Virus record (IMG/VR): IMGVR_UViG_3300032285_004073
Coordinates: 112,808-176,807 of that record
Length of the DNA stretch: 64,000 nucleotides
Source: a virus
Direction: 5' to 3' (one strand)
Below are positions 1 to 7,669 of the stretch, piece after piece. Under the pieces are notes generated by a model. The model saw nothing but the letters and a program-made list of their open reading frames with translations. It did no database searches and was not told the DNA's origin. A program made the translations under genes and the position numbers. Numbering within the stretch: the stretch's first letter is position 1; each line of letters begins with the position of its first letter.

Positions 1-2
1 TA

Positions 3-560
3 TATGCCCCTAAACAAAGAGTCTATGAAGCAATTAACACTCCAGCTCCTGGTGGTATAACACTTCCAGTAGTATCTGTTAATATAACTAATTTATCCAG
101 AGATAACTCTAGAGTTTTTAACAAATTAGAAGGATTTGCTATAGAAACTGGATCTCATTATAATAGATCTGGTGTATTACAGCATATACCGCAACCAGTA
201 CCGGTTAATATCGGAGTTAATATGACTATTGTCACAAAATTTCAATCAGACATGGATCAAATTATTAGCAATTTTGTTCCATACTGTGATCCTTATATTA
301 TTATCTCTTGGAAATTGCCATCCCCTTCTAAATCGACAGTTCCTTATGAATTAAGAACTGAAGTATTATGGAATGGAACCATCAATACGACTTATCCAAC
401 AGAATTAAATAATACACAAGCTCAAAGATTGGTAGCAGAAACTTCATTTACTATTAAAGGCTGGTTATTTAAGAATGTTAACGAAACAATAAATCGTATA
501 TATACTATAAATTCAGATTTTACTACAGATAATAATACTTCTATTTTTGATACTCTTTAA
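3..560 (+). CDS. Tail sheath stabiliser/completion protein, gp15-like (5' partial)
   Basis: The reading frame is open from base 3, so the gene begins before the window and about 185 C-terminal residues are visible. The stretch DMDQIISNFVPYCDPY followed by SFTIKGWLFKN matches the layout of T4 gp15 (DMFQIVEQILPYFQPH then LTFEVNGWMY). In T4, gp15 forms the hexameric ring that caps the contracted-tail end and joins it to the neck. The gene is followed 23 nt later by the gp13-like neck gene, which supports the role. An internal ATG at 222 is not the start, because upstream codons continue the same conserved protein. Confidence 0.75.
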   Translation, partial: YAPKQRVYEAINTPAPGGITLPVVSVNITNLSRDNSRVFNKLEGFAIETGSHYNRSGVLQHIPQPVPVNIGVNMTIVTKFQSDMDQIISNFVPYCDPYIIISWKLPSPSKSTVPYELRTEVLWNGTINTTYPTELNNTQAQRLVAETSFTIKGWLFKNVNETINRIYTINSDFTTDNNTSIFDTL

Positions 561-583
561 TTTTAAGGATAAGTAATATTATA

Positions 584-1462
584 ATGGATCCAGTATTACC
601 TAATAGTTTTCACGGTTCTTCTACATTTGCACCTAAAATCACCACATATGATGCTTTAGCTCAAAGAGTAAGAAGATCTTTAGGAGAACCTTTAATTCAA
701 ATAGAAGTTAGTAGTGAGCAAATGTATGAAAACATAGATTATGCTTGCGAGTATTTTACTAAATTTGCAGGTACTACGGAAGAATTTTTAATTTTTAGAT
801 CAGATCTTTATGTCCCTGGAGTAGGACTTCCGGTAGGAAGATTAATGAATATTACTCCTCAATTATATAATTCAGCTAATCCAGATTCTGCCACCGCAAG
901 TGTAAGTGCTGGATGGGATATGGATAGAAATGCTTATAGACCAGTTGTTGATGTCTATTCATTCGCAGAGGGTAATAATACAGGTGTTAATACTTTGTTT
1001 ACTATAGAGCATACAATTGCTCAACAAGCATATTTTGGTCATCTTCTCGGTAATGTTGGTTATGATCTTATTACTTGGCAAGCTCTCAAAGGATGGTTGG
1101 ATACAAGAGACAAAGTTTTAGCCTTAACACCTTATATGCGTTTTGATCCTTATAATCAAGTATTAAAACTCATACCAGAACCACAAACACTTCCTCCTTA
1201 TTACGGATTAATTGGTTGTCATATGCAATTACCTATTAAAGACATTGTCAGCCAATTATGGGTTTATAGATATGTGTTAGCTTTGACTAAAATAAGTGTA
1301 GCTCATGTAAGAAGCAAATATGCCGGAACTAATATTTTTGGCGGACAAACAGTTAATGCTACAGATCTTTTCAGACAAGGAGAAAAGGAAAAAGACGAAT
1401 TAGAAGCAGAACTTAAGAAGGAAATGGTTGATACCTTGCCTCCTAAATTCTTTATTGGATAA
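584..1462 (+). CDS. Neck/head completion protein, gp13-like
   Basis: The 292-aa protein has an N-terminal helical segment of the type RVRRSLGEPLIQIEV followed by SSEQMYENIDYACEYF. This pattern (R-x-LG-x-P-x-I-x-I-E-V, then an amphipathic helix) is typical of T4-type gp13 neck proteins (T4 gp13 is 309 aa). Gp13 sits between portal and tail after DNA packaging. It lies between the gp15-like and gp4-like genes. The C-terminus is rich in charge (GEKEKDELEAELKKE). T4 order is 13-14-15, so here the order is changed and no gp14 is visible between them. The assignment is by motif memory and neighbourhood. Confidence 0.65.
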   Translation: MDPVLPNSFHGSSTFAPKITTYDALAQRVRRSLGEPLIQIEVSSEQMYENIDYACEYFTKFAGTTEEFLIFRSDLYVPGVGLPVGRLMNITPQLYNSANPDSATASVSAGWDMDRNAYRPVVDVYSFAEGNNTGVNTLFTIEHTIAQQAYFGHLLGNVGYDLITWQALKGWLDTRDKVLALTPYMRFDPYNQVLKLIPEPQTLPPYYGLIGCHMQLPIKDIVSQLWVYRYVLALTKISVAHVRSKYAGTNIFGGQTVNATDLFRQGEKEKDELEAELKKEMVDTLPPKFFIG

Positions 1463-1464
1463 TT

Positions 1465-1929
1465 TTGAAAATTCCAATTAAAAAGAAAAATAGAAAGTTT
1501 CTGCAAGGAACTTTTAATGCTCGTAATATAAACAAATACAAAGGTTCTTTACCTATTATATATAGAAGTTCTTTGGAACTAGCAGCTTTTCGTTGGATGG
1601 ATAATAACCCTAATGTAATTTCTTGGGGTTCAGAATCTGTGATTATACCTTATCAATCACCTTTAGATGGAAGAGTTCACAGGTATTTTGTTGATTTAGT
1701 TGCCTTGTTAAAAGATAAAGATGGAATTGATAAAAAACTTTTGATAGAAATTAAACCTTCTAAACAAACAGTCAAACCAATTGTTTCTGATCGCAAGAGT
1801 AATAAAACAATGATATATGAACAAACTCAATTTGTTCTTAATCAAGCCAAGTGGTCTGCAGCAGAGCAATGGGCTAAAAATAAAGGTTATATCTTTTTAA
1901 TTTTAACAGAAAAAGATTTAATTCAGTGA
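1465..1929 (+). CDS. Head completion nuclease, gp4-like
   Basis: The 154-aa protein (T4 gp4 is about 150 aa) has the family pattern IIYRSSLELAAFRW, NPNVISWGSE and HRYFVDL. It has a PD-(D/E)XK-type active site: D77 in YFVDL, then E95-I-K97 in LLIEIKP. In T4, gp4 (also called gp50/gp65) finishes DNA-filled heads so that tails can join, and the fold is TnsA/endonuclease-like. The start is a TTG two bases after the gp13 stop; no in-frame ATG lies upstream of the conserved region. The basic N-terminus (KKKNRK) fits DNA contact. Confidence 0.75.
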   Translation: MKIPIKKKNRKFLQGTFNARNINKYKGSLPIIYRSSLELAAFRWMDNNPNVISWGSESVIIPYQSPLDGRVHRYFVDLVALLKDKDGIDKKLLIEIKPSKQTVKPIVSDRKSNKTMIYEQTQFVLNQAKWSAAEQWAKNKGYIFLILTEKDLIQ

Positions 1930-1945
1930 TTGTGACGACTCGGAG

Positions 1946-1953
1946 TATAAATA
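1946..1953 (+). promoter_or_regulatory. T4-type late promoter TATAAATA before the protease gene
   Basis: An exact TATAAATA, the T4 gp55-dependent late promoter -10 box, lies 16 nt before the ATG of the prohead protease gene. There is no -35 requirement in T4 late promoters. Functional use is inferred from the match and the head-gene position. Confidence 0.55.
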
Positions 1954-1969
1954 TTTCCAGTAAATTATT

Positions 1970-2644
1970 ATGAGTCAAAATGTTTATCGTCTTTTAGTAG
2001 AGGAACCCACCTATGAGGTCAAGTATCTTATAGAAGAAAAAAACAGAAACACTCCTTCCATCCTCCATATTGAAGGAGATTTCTTAATGGCCAATGAGCC
2101 TAATAGAAATAAAAGAGTTTATCCGTTAGAAGAAATGGCTAAAGAAGTTTCTCGTTATGAAAAAGATATGATTTTAAATAACAGGGCTACCGGTGAATTA
2201 AATCACCCTAATGAACCAGAAATTAATTTAGAGAGAGTTTGTCATATGGTGACCTCTCTTAGACAAGAGGGAAATATTTTTAAAGGTAAGTCTCGTGTGC
2301 TTTCCACACCTATGGGTCAAATAGTCCGTTCATTAATTATGGATGGTGTTAAACTCGGTGTTTCCAGTAGAGCTCTTGGGCGATTAGAGCCAGATGGCAA
2401 CGGCACCAATAGAGTTGCTGATTTTAAATTAGTTGCAGTCGATGTTGTAGCCGATCCTTCTGTACCATCTGCTTTTGTAAATGGTATTTTAGAATCCAAA
2501 CAATGGATTTTAGCCGATGATGGTAAATTTGCTCCTGTATATGATAAATTTGAAAAGAGCATATCATCTTTGCCTAAGAAACTCACAGATCAATACCTCA
2601 GAGAGCAAGTCATTAATTTTATTAATGCATTAAAAACTCTTTAA
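1970..2644 (+). CDS. Prohead core protease, gp21-like
   Basis: This 224-aa protein (T4 gp21 is 212 aa) is the maturation serine protease of T4-type proheads (peptidase family S80). It carries the conserved ATGELNHPNEPEINLERV block with the catalytic His at H79. The nucleophile block GVSSRALG has candidate Ser at S132/S133, and VVADPSVP follows. Gp21 is built into the prohead core and cuts scaffold, capsid and packaged proteins after a Glu in (L/I)-x-E sites. It therefore links to the (L/I/F)-x-E leader proteins at 6508, 54901, 57476, 59335, 59973 and 60916. The protein itself has LVE and LIE near its N-terminus, which may be self-cleavage sites. Confidence 0.9.
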   Translation: MSQNVYRLLVEEPTYEVKYLIEEKNRNTPSILHIEGDFLMANEPNRNKRVYPLEEMAKEVSRYEKDMILNNRATGELNHPNEPEINLERVCHMVTSLRQEGNIFKGKSRVLSTPMGQIVRSLIMDGVKLGVSSRALGRLEPDGNGTNRVADFKLVAVDVVADPSVPSAFVNGILESKQWILADDGKFAPVYDKFEKSISSLPKKLTDQYLREQVINFINALKTL

Positions 2645-2663
2645 TTTACATTGTCTAAGGGTA

Positions 2664-2671
2664 AATAAATA
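2664..2671 (+). promoter_or_regulatory. Possible late promoter AATAAATA
   Basis: AATAAATA ends 7 nt before the ATG at 2679, inside an AT-rich intergenic gap. The spacing matches the near-leaderless late-type boxes before 27802 and 46276. The motif is common in AT-rich DNA, so support is modest. Confidence 0.3.
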
Positions 2672-2678
2672 ATATAAC

Positions 2679-2942
2679 ATGAGTATTCGTTCCATTATAT
2701 CAAAATTTGTAGCACAGATTTGTGAAAAAAATTACAAAGCTGCTAATTCTACTTTAGATCAAATAGTTTCCGAAAAAGTTACGGCTCGTATCAAAAAAAC
2801 AGCCGAAACACAAAAAGCCAAAAAACAGAAAAAAATTGGCAAAGTAATCGAAAAAGAAGTTAAGAAAGGTCATCCTGTAAAGCAAGCTGCTGCCATTGCT
2901 TACAAAAAAACAGAAAAAAAGGCCCCTAAGAAGAGTAAGTAA
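2679..2942 (+). CDS. Small Lys-rich prohead core/internal protein
   Basis: The 87-aa protein is extremely basic in its second half, with Lys runs around QKAKKQKKIGKVIEKEVKKG. It ends with KGHPVKQAAAIAYKK, a (K/G)-x-P-x-K-Q-A-x-A-I-A motif found in many small phage DNA-associated proteins. It lies between the gp21 and gp22 genes, where T4 relatives encode small core proteins (gp67/gp68). A role as a prohead core or DNA-binding internal protein is inferred from position and charge. No enzymatic motif is seen. Confidence 0.5.
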   Translation: MSIRSIISKFVAQICEKNYKAANSTLDQIVSEKVTARIKKTAETQKAKKQKKIGKVIEKEVKKGHPVKQAAAIAYKKTEKKAPKKSK

Positions 2943-2959
2943 TTGCACAATTAAATTAT

Positions 2960-3838
2960 ATGGATCTCTCATCTATTCTCAAAAATATCGACAGTAATGT
3001 TTTAAATGAAGAAACAGCCACAGCTATTGCCGAGGCGTTTAAAAGTGCAGTTGATGAAAAAGTCAATAATAGAGTAACTCTTGAACTTGAAAGTGCTCTT
3101 AGCAAACAAGATGAAGAGCATGCCACAAAATTAGAAAATCTTTTAGAAGCCATTGACACTGATCATTCAGCTAAATTAGAAACAGTTGTTAATGCTATTA
3201 ATGAAAATCATACAGCCAAGTTAGAAAAGCTTGTTGAATATTACCGCAAGGCTCTTAATGAGAAAGCAGAAAACTTCAGCAACAAGGTTGTAGAAGAGCT
3301 TAGTAACTTTATCGATCTTTATATAGATAAAGCCATTCCTCAAACCCAATTAGAAGAAGCTGTTGCTAATACAACAGCTCGTCAACAGCTCGAGCAAATC
3401 AAAAACATTTTAGCCTTTGATCCATCTCACTTAAATGAAGATGTTAAAAAGATTATCACCCAAGGTAAAAACAAAGTTGATGAATTACAAAATCAATTAA
3501 ATGAATCTTATAGGGAAAATTTAACCCTTAAAGAACATCTTATCCATACACAATCAGCCCTTCTCTTAGAGGAGAAAACTAAGGGCATGCGTACAGCTAA
3601 AAAGAATTTTATTACAAAAATATTGAGCGACAAGTCACCTGAGTATATTTCAGAGAACTTAAATTATGTCGTTGAGATGTTCGAGAGAGAAGAGAAGGAA
3701 ACTTCAGCTTCCCTTGTAGAAGAAGCAAAAGAAGCTTCCTTATCCAAGGGTGTTAAAGTACCTGCCGCTGTAATTTCTGAGAAAAAAGAAATTGACAGTC
3801 CAGTCTCCGGATATCTTACAGCTTTAAAGTCGGTCTAA
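2960..3838 (+). CDS. Prohead core scaffold, gp22-like
   Basis: The 292-aa protein (T4 gp22 is 269 aa) is acidic and almost wholly helical or coiled-coil. It has three imperfect repeats around KLENLLEAIDTDHSAKLETV and AINENHTAKLEKL. It stands directly upstream of the capsid gene, the fixed position of the T4 scaffold. Gp22 forms the inner core on which gp23 assembles and is then degraded by gp21. Several L-x-E candidate cleavage sites occur (for example LLEA and LEEA contexts). The call rests on composition and synteny more than on a single motif. Confidence 0.75.
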   Translation: MDLSSILKNIDSNVLNEETATAIAEAFKSAVDEKVNNRVTLELESALSKQDEEHATKLENLLEAIDTDHSAKLETVVNAINENHTAKLEKLVEYYRKALNEKAENFSNKVVEELSNFIDLYIDKAIPQTQLEEAVANTTARQQLEQIKNILAFDPSHLNEDVKKIITQGKNKVDELQNQLNESYRENLTLKEHLIHTQSALLLEEKTKGMRTAKKNFITKILSDKSPEYISENLNYVVEMFEREEKETSASLVEEAKEASLSKGVKVPAAVISEKKEIDSPVSGYLTALKSV

Positions 3839-3908
3839 GGCCGCTTTTATACGTTGGAGAAGAGCAATTAAGCACTTCCCGAATTCTATTCAAATAGGAG
3901 AACTATAT

Positions 3909-5387
3909 ATGAACAATGTCAAACCAGCCCCTGGTTTCATCGATCGCTCTCGCGCCACTCAACTCTTAGAGAAGTGGGCCCCTGTTCTTGATTATTCAAG
4001 TGACAAGGTTTCCCCAATCCAAGATGAGCATGCCCGTCTTTCAACAGCAATGTTGATGGAAAACCAAGAGCGTTGGTGCTTAGAGGAAGGTAGTGCTAAT
4101 TCTTATGGTGGCAGTGCCTTTGGCTCTGTCCCAGCAGGAGCTAACATCTACAATCCAGCTAATACCCAATATGCTTCTAGTGATAATTATGCGCAGAATG
4201 ATGCTCGCTTACCAAAGGTATTAATCCCAATGGTTCGCCGTACATTCCCAGAACTTATCACTAATGAGATCGTCGGTGTACAACCAATGAGTGGCCCAGT
4301 CGGACTTGCGTTCGCATTACGTTATCGCTATGAGGCAGATAGTTTAGGCTCAACGGGAGTTGATGGCTGGACCAGTGGTGTTTCACAAACCAGCAACACA
4401 GGCATCAGTCGTACAGGTGCAAACCCAACGACAGATGGCTCAGAACTTGGCTATAACTATCTTGATACTCGCTTTACTGGTACTTCAGCTGCCGCCCTTA
4501 CAGGTAACACGGATTTTTACTTCCCTGATTCCGATAAAGGTGTCGCTGCATTACTCAGTCAATTCGAGTTATCTGGAAACATTCCACAGGTCACTGTAGA
4601 GTTCAGTAAGACAGCAGTTGAAGCCGGCACACGCCGTCTCGCAGCTCGCTGGTCTGTTGAGCTCGAGCAGGATCTTAAGAACATGAACGGTCTCGATATC
4701 GACTCTGAATTAACAAATGCCATGAGCTATGAAATTCAAGCCGAAATCGATCGTGAAATGGTCATCAGAATGATCCAGACCTGTCTCAATGCCGGTTCTA
4801 CAAATGGATATAGCTTCTGGTACGCTGCTTCAGCCGACGCTCGTTGGCTCGGAGAGCGTAATCGTGACTTCTACAGCAAGGTAATCGTACAAGCCAATCG
4901 TATTGCTATCCGCAATCGTCGTGGTAGCGCTAATTTCATTATCGCTACACCTAAGGTTTGTGCTATCCTTGAGATGTTACCCGAGTTCCAGTGGATGCCT
5001 GTAAATGGCAACATCAACACCCAACCAACTGGCATTGCCAAGGTTGGCACACTTGGTGGCCGTTTCAACGTCTACCGTGATACTCGTACAGATGCTCAAT
5101 TCCTCGCAGGACAACGCAGTGCAGCTCAAGCTATTGACTATGCCCTCTTAGGCTACAAAGGCACAGAGTACTACGATACAGGTATCGTATACTGCCCATA
5201 TATCCCTGTCATGATTCAACGTACAATCGGGCCTAATGACTTCTCACCTCGCGTGGGACTCATGACCCGTTACGGTGTCGTAGATTATATCTTCGGTGCT
5301 AGCTTGTACTATCACGTAATCATCGTTAGCGGATTGGGTACCTCTTTTGCCGGCGGAGCCAATGGCCAGAGTACAATTTACATCTAA
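3909..5387 (+). CDS. Major capsid protein, gp23-like
   Basis: This 492-aa protein (T4 gp23 is 521 aa) has the diagnostic block VRRTFPELITNEIVGVQPMS followed by GPVGLAFALRYRY. The N-terminal region has LMENQERWCLEE followed by GSANSYGG. The LEE site (after E60) fits gp21 cleavage, comparable to removal of 65 residues in T4. It forms the hexamers of the head. A good ribosome site (AGGAG) precedes the ATG. Codon use is richer in C and G at third positions than in neighbouring genes, as expected for the most highly expressed protein. A strong terminator follows. Confidence 0.95.
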   Translation: MNNVKPAPGFIDRSRATQLLEKWAPVLDYSSDKVSPIQDEHARLSTAMLMENQERWCLEEGSANSYGGSAFGSVPAGANIYNPANTQYASSDNYAQNDARLPKVLIPMVRRTFPELITNEIVGVQPMSGPVGLAFALRYRYEADSLGSTGVDGWTSGVSQTSNTGISRTGANPTTDGSELGYNYLDTRFTGTSAAALTGNTDFYFPDSDKGVAALLSQFELSGNIPQVTVEFSKTAVEAGTRRLAARWSVELEQDLKNMNGLDIDSELTNAMSYEIQAEIDREMVIRMIQTCLNAGSTNGYSFWYAASADARWLGERNRDFYSKVIVQANRIAIRNRRGSANFIIATPKVCAILEMLPEFQWMPVNGNINTQPTGIAKVGTLGGRFNVYRDTRTDAQFLAGQRSAAQAIDYALLGYKGTEYYDTGIVYCPYIPVMIQRTIGPNDFSPRVGLMTRYGVVDYIFGASLYYHVIIVSGLGTSFAGGANGQSTIYI

Positions 5388-5413
5388 TCTTTAGTTGTAA
5401 ATTGTTAAAAGAT

Positions 5414-5450
5414 TTGCCTACCTTGATTGCTCGGGGTAGGCAATTTTTTT
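5414..5450 (+). terminator. Rho-independent terminator after the capsid gene
   Basis: A perfect 9-bp stem, TTGCCTACC paired with GGTAGGCAA, has a 12-nt loop and is followed directly by seven T. It ends the head-gene transcript just downstream of gp23 and insulates it from the promoter that follows. Confidence 0.9.
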
Positions 5451-5452
5451 GC

Positions 5453-5481
5453 TTGTATTTTCCTTTACTATATATTAATAT
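5453..5481 (+). promoter_or_regulatory. Sigma70-like promoter TTGTAT-17-TAATAT
   Basis: TTGTAT (5453-5458) and TAATAT (5476-5481) are 17 bp apart. The -10 box ends exactly 6 nt before the ATG at 5488, so the predicted start site is the ATG itself. The -35 and following TTTCCTT resemble the promoter at 62461. Confidence 0.6.
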
Positions 5482-5487
5482 ATTTGT

Positions 5488-6033
5488 ATGAAATATGCTT
5501 TAACAGGATCTCATGGAGTAGGTAAGACTACTATTATTAATGAGCTATATGATTATCTAGAAGAATCTAAGATTAAACCTATTATTAATAGCAGTAATGC
5601 TCGTAAGATTGCTTTGTCTGGAAGAACAATTAATGATACAGGAGATGATATTGTTCAAATGATTGTTGAATGTAGTCATGTTAGTAAATTCTGTGAGGAT
5701 AATTGGTTTGCAGATCGAAGTGTTTTAGATGGTTATGCATATACGAAATATCTTCATGCTACTGGAAAGGTATCAGATGAAGTAATGAATGTAGTAGGTA
5801 AGCTTATGTCTACATTTGTTAAGCTTTATGATAATATCTTTTATATTCCAGTGGAGTTTGATATGATTAAAGATGGTGTTAGAAAAGAAGATTCTAAATT
5901 TCAAAAGAATATTGATAATATTATTTTTAATACGATGTATGATAATAATGTTCATTTTAATACTATTAGAGGTTCTGTGACAGAAAGAGTGGAAAAGATT
6001 AAGAGTATTATTCACCCTCACTTTGACTTCTAA
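5488..6033 (+). CDS. P-loop nucleoside/nucleotide kinase-like NTPase (AAA_28 type)
   Basis: The 181-aa protein opens with a Walker A loop GSHGVGKTT (residues 7-15). Further on it has WFADRSVLDGYAYTKY, the D-R-S (lid/base-binding) pattern of deoxynucleoside or nicotinamide riboside kinase-like proteins, and IFYIPVEF as a core strand. It probably phosphorylates a nucleoside or nucleotide, but the substrate cannot be read from sequence. The gene lacks a Shine-Dalgarno site and appears to be made from a leaderless transcript. The next gene follows in the same frame after the stop. Confidence 0.6.
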   Translation: MKYALTGSHGVGKTTIINELYDYLEESKIKPIINSSNARKIALSGRTINDTGDDIVQMIVECSHVSKFCEDNWFADRSVLDGYAYTKYLHATGKVSDEVMNVVGKLMSTFVKLYDNIFYIPVEFDMIKDGVRKEDSKFQKNIDNIIFNTMYDNNVHFNTIRGSVTERVEKIKSIIHPHFDF

Positions 6034-6045
6034 GCCTTAAAAATT

Positions 6046-6501
6046 ATTCAAACTTTCGTCCCATACCCTGATTTTGTAGAGTCTGTTAAGTGCCTAGACA
6101 TGAGACGTCTAGGGAAACAAAGAGCTGAAGTATACGGATTGCTTCGGTCTTTTGAAATGGATCCAGAACAAGACAAGAAGCTTGGATTTAGAGATCCTAA
6201 TAAATGGATGTGGTGGGGTCATTTCAATCAATTGATTGATTATGGTATTGCCGCTTGTGATGAATGGATCTCTCGAGGATATAAAGATACCTGTAGAGAG
6301 AAGATAGCAGCTTACAGAGATGTTTTTTCAAAGAATAATGAACTTCCTTTTTGGTTTGGTAATGCCAAAGTGCATTATTCACATCAATGTGTTTTGTTGA
6401 AAAAGGATCCGGAACATTATAGTAAACATTTTCCCTTTGCAGACCCTAATCAAGGTTATATTTGGCCAGACTGCAGACATAACTTCTATTGGTATAAGTA
6501 A
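6046..6501 (+). CDS. MSMEG_6728-type protein (pyrimidine-dimer glycosylase-related), ATT start
   Basis: The conserved protein begins (M)QTFVPYPDFVESVKCLDMRR, then LGKQRAEVYGLL and MWWGHFNQLIDYGIAACDEW. From memory this matches the MSMEG_6728 family, whose members start with MQTF(L/V)PY and are annotated as related to pyrimidine-dimer DNA glycosylases. The nearest ATG (6100) would remove the conserved first 18 residues. The frame upstream holds only ATT codons (6043, 6046) before the preceding stop at 6031, so I place the start at ATT 6046. The activity is uncertain; a DNA-repair role fits the metabolic neighbours. Confidence 0.6.
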   Translation: MQTFVPYPDFVESVKCLDMRRLGKQRAEVYGLLRSFEMDPEQDKKLGFRDPNKWMWWGHFNQLIDYGIAACDEWISRGYKDTCREKIAAYRDVFSKNNELPFWFGNAKVHYSHQCVLLKKDPEHYSKHFPFADPNQGYIWPDCRHNFYWYK

Positions 6502-6507
6502 TAGACA

Positions 6508-6957
6508 ATGGATTTTAAGAGTTATTATAATTTGAATGAAAATGTAAACAAATTTGATATTAATTGGCAAATAGTTCGCACTGATGCCAGAGATATTAAA
6601 GACGTATCAGAAAAAATTTCTTTTGTTATGAAATTTTTAAATGGTCATCCTACAAAAGAAAACTACGGAAGAGTTCATAATTGGCTCCGAATGACTAAAC
6701 TTGGTTATAAATCAGAACCAGAAAAAGCTCAAGAATTTGAACACGCTCTGGATCACATAGAAAACAATAAAGAAAAATATTCCTCACAAGAGGAACAAGG
6801 TGATATATCTTCTATTGATACTTCAAAACTTTTAAAAGTTTATAAAGATTTAAAGAAAAGAAAATATGGATTTCAGATTAAAACAGTACCCAAAGCACAT
6901 ACAGATTTTCTTCTAAAATTAGAAGATGAACTTAAAAAAAGAAAAATTAATCTTTAA
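6508..6957 (+). CDS. Unknown protein with capsid-targeting-like leader
   Basis: This 149-aa protein was not recognised as a family. Its N-terminus MDFKSYYNLNE followed by NVNK resembles the 10-residue capsid-targeting sequence of T4 internal proteins (MKTYQEFIAE), and LNE fits a gp21 cleavage site. The rest is charged and helical, with a Lys-rich C-terminus (DLKKRKYGF, ELKKRKINL). I infer a protein packaged in the head with DNA. It is convergent with the gp16-like gene, with 11 nt between the stops. Confidence 0.5.
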   Translation: MDFKSYYNLNENVNKFDINWQIVRTDARDIKDVSEKISFVMKFLNGHPTKENYGRVHNWLRMTKLGYKSEPEKAQEFEHALDHIENNKEKYSSQEEQGDISSIDTSKLLKVYKDLKKRKYGFQIKTVPKAHTDFLLKLEDELKKRKINL

Positions 6958-6968
6958 TATTATTTCTG

Positions 6969-7448
6969 TCATAATTGAGGATCTGTACCCTCAATTAGTT
7001 CTATCTTTTCTCTTTTAGACGTTTTGTCATATAATTTAGACATTACTTCGTCTCGAGTTGCTATTAATACGTTGGTAGTAGCCGGTTTAAGACTTTTAAC
7101 AGCAGTAACTTCCATCTGTTTAAGTTCTTTATCACTTTTAATTTGTTTATTCTGAAGATTAATTTTATTTAAGCTATCTAAAGCCTTGGTAGTAGCATTA
7201 ATTAAAGATGCTAGCGCAGCAATTTCTTGAGGATTTTGTCCTGTAATGACGATGTCTTTCAAAGAATTGACCGCATCTAACCCAGCTTCTATATTTTCTG
7301 TAGTCTTTTTAAGAATATATTCATTAACATTATCATCAGTAACCTGTTCTTGTGGAACTATTTCTCTGCTTTGTATGTGTGGAGTGCTTGGTATAGAATC
7401 TGCTCTTAACTGCTCTACAATAGCATCTATTTCATTATTAGAATCCAT
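6969..7448 (-). CDS. Small terminase subunit, gp16-like
   Basis: The 159-aa protein (T4 gp16 is 164 aa) shares its layout: an acidic N-terminal tail, a central helical hairpin (EYILKKTTENIEAGLDAVNS, then QEIAALASLINATTKALDSL), and a C-terminal segment NVLIATRDEVMSKLYD. That last segment resembles the T4 segment FMGSPTELMDEIGD. Gp16 recognises DNA and stimulates the gp17 packaging motor. No large terminase gene is visible in the window. It is encoded on the opposite strand to its neighbours and far from the head genes by T4 standards. The call is by pattern, with no catalytic motif to confirm it. Confidence 0.6.
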   Translation of the reverse strand: MDSNNEIDAIVEQLRADSIPSTPHIQSREIVPQEQVTDDNVNEYILKKTTENIEAGLDAVNSLKDIVITGQNPQEIAALASLINATTKALDSLNKINLQNKQIKSDKELKQMEVTAVKSLKPATTNVLIATRDEVMSKLYDKTSKREKIELIEGTDPQL

Positions 7449-7449
7449 G

Positions 7450-7477
7450 TTGATTTATTATACACTTATATTAAAAT
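7450..7477 (+). promoter_or_regulatory. Sigma70-like promoter TTGATT-16-TAAAAT
   Basis: TTGATT (7450-7455) and TAAAAT (7472-7477) lie in the divergent gap between gp16 and the small gene at 7484. The -10 box ends exactly 6 nt before the ATG, again predicting a leaderless message. Confidence 0.45.
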
Positions 7478-7483
7478 ATAGCA

Positions 7484-7660
7484 ATGACAACGAAAATACT
7501 TATTGAAAACGGTGGAGAATTTCATATTCCCCATGAAAAAGTTGCAGAATTGATTAATTGGTTAAATCACGCTCAGGCAATTCGCACGACACCAAAAACA
7601 GAGCAAGTCAAAGAAATTATTAACAATCAATTTACTGGAAAAGAATTGATTAATGGTTAA
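7484..7660 (+). CDS. Small unknown protein (58 aa)
   Basis: The short frame encodes MTTKILIENGGEFHIPHEKV and continues with AELINWLNHAQAIRTT. It is a complete gene between a plausible promoter and the dUTPase gene, whose ATG is 9 nt downstream. No domain was recognised. The regular alternation of strand and helix, and its place at the head of the dut/clamp-loader run, support a real gene. Confidence 0.6.
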   Translation: MTTKILIENGGEFHIPHEKVAELINWLNHAQAIRTTPKTEQVKEIINNQFTGKELING

Positions 7661-7669
7661 AATACCTTT

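Noticed and set aside
5488-6501. One gene split by a nonsense mutation (kinase plus following frame)
   Set aside because: The two parts match different known families with complete ends, so they are separate genes in the same frame; readthrough is only noted as an alternative.
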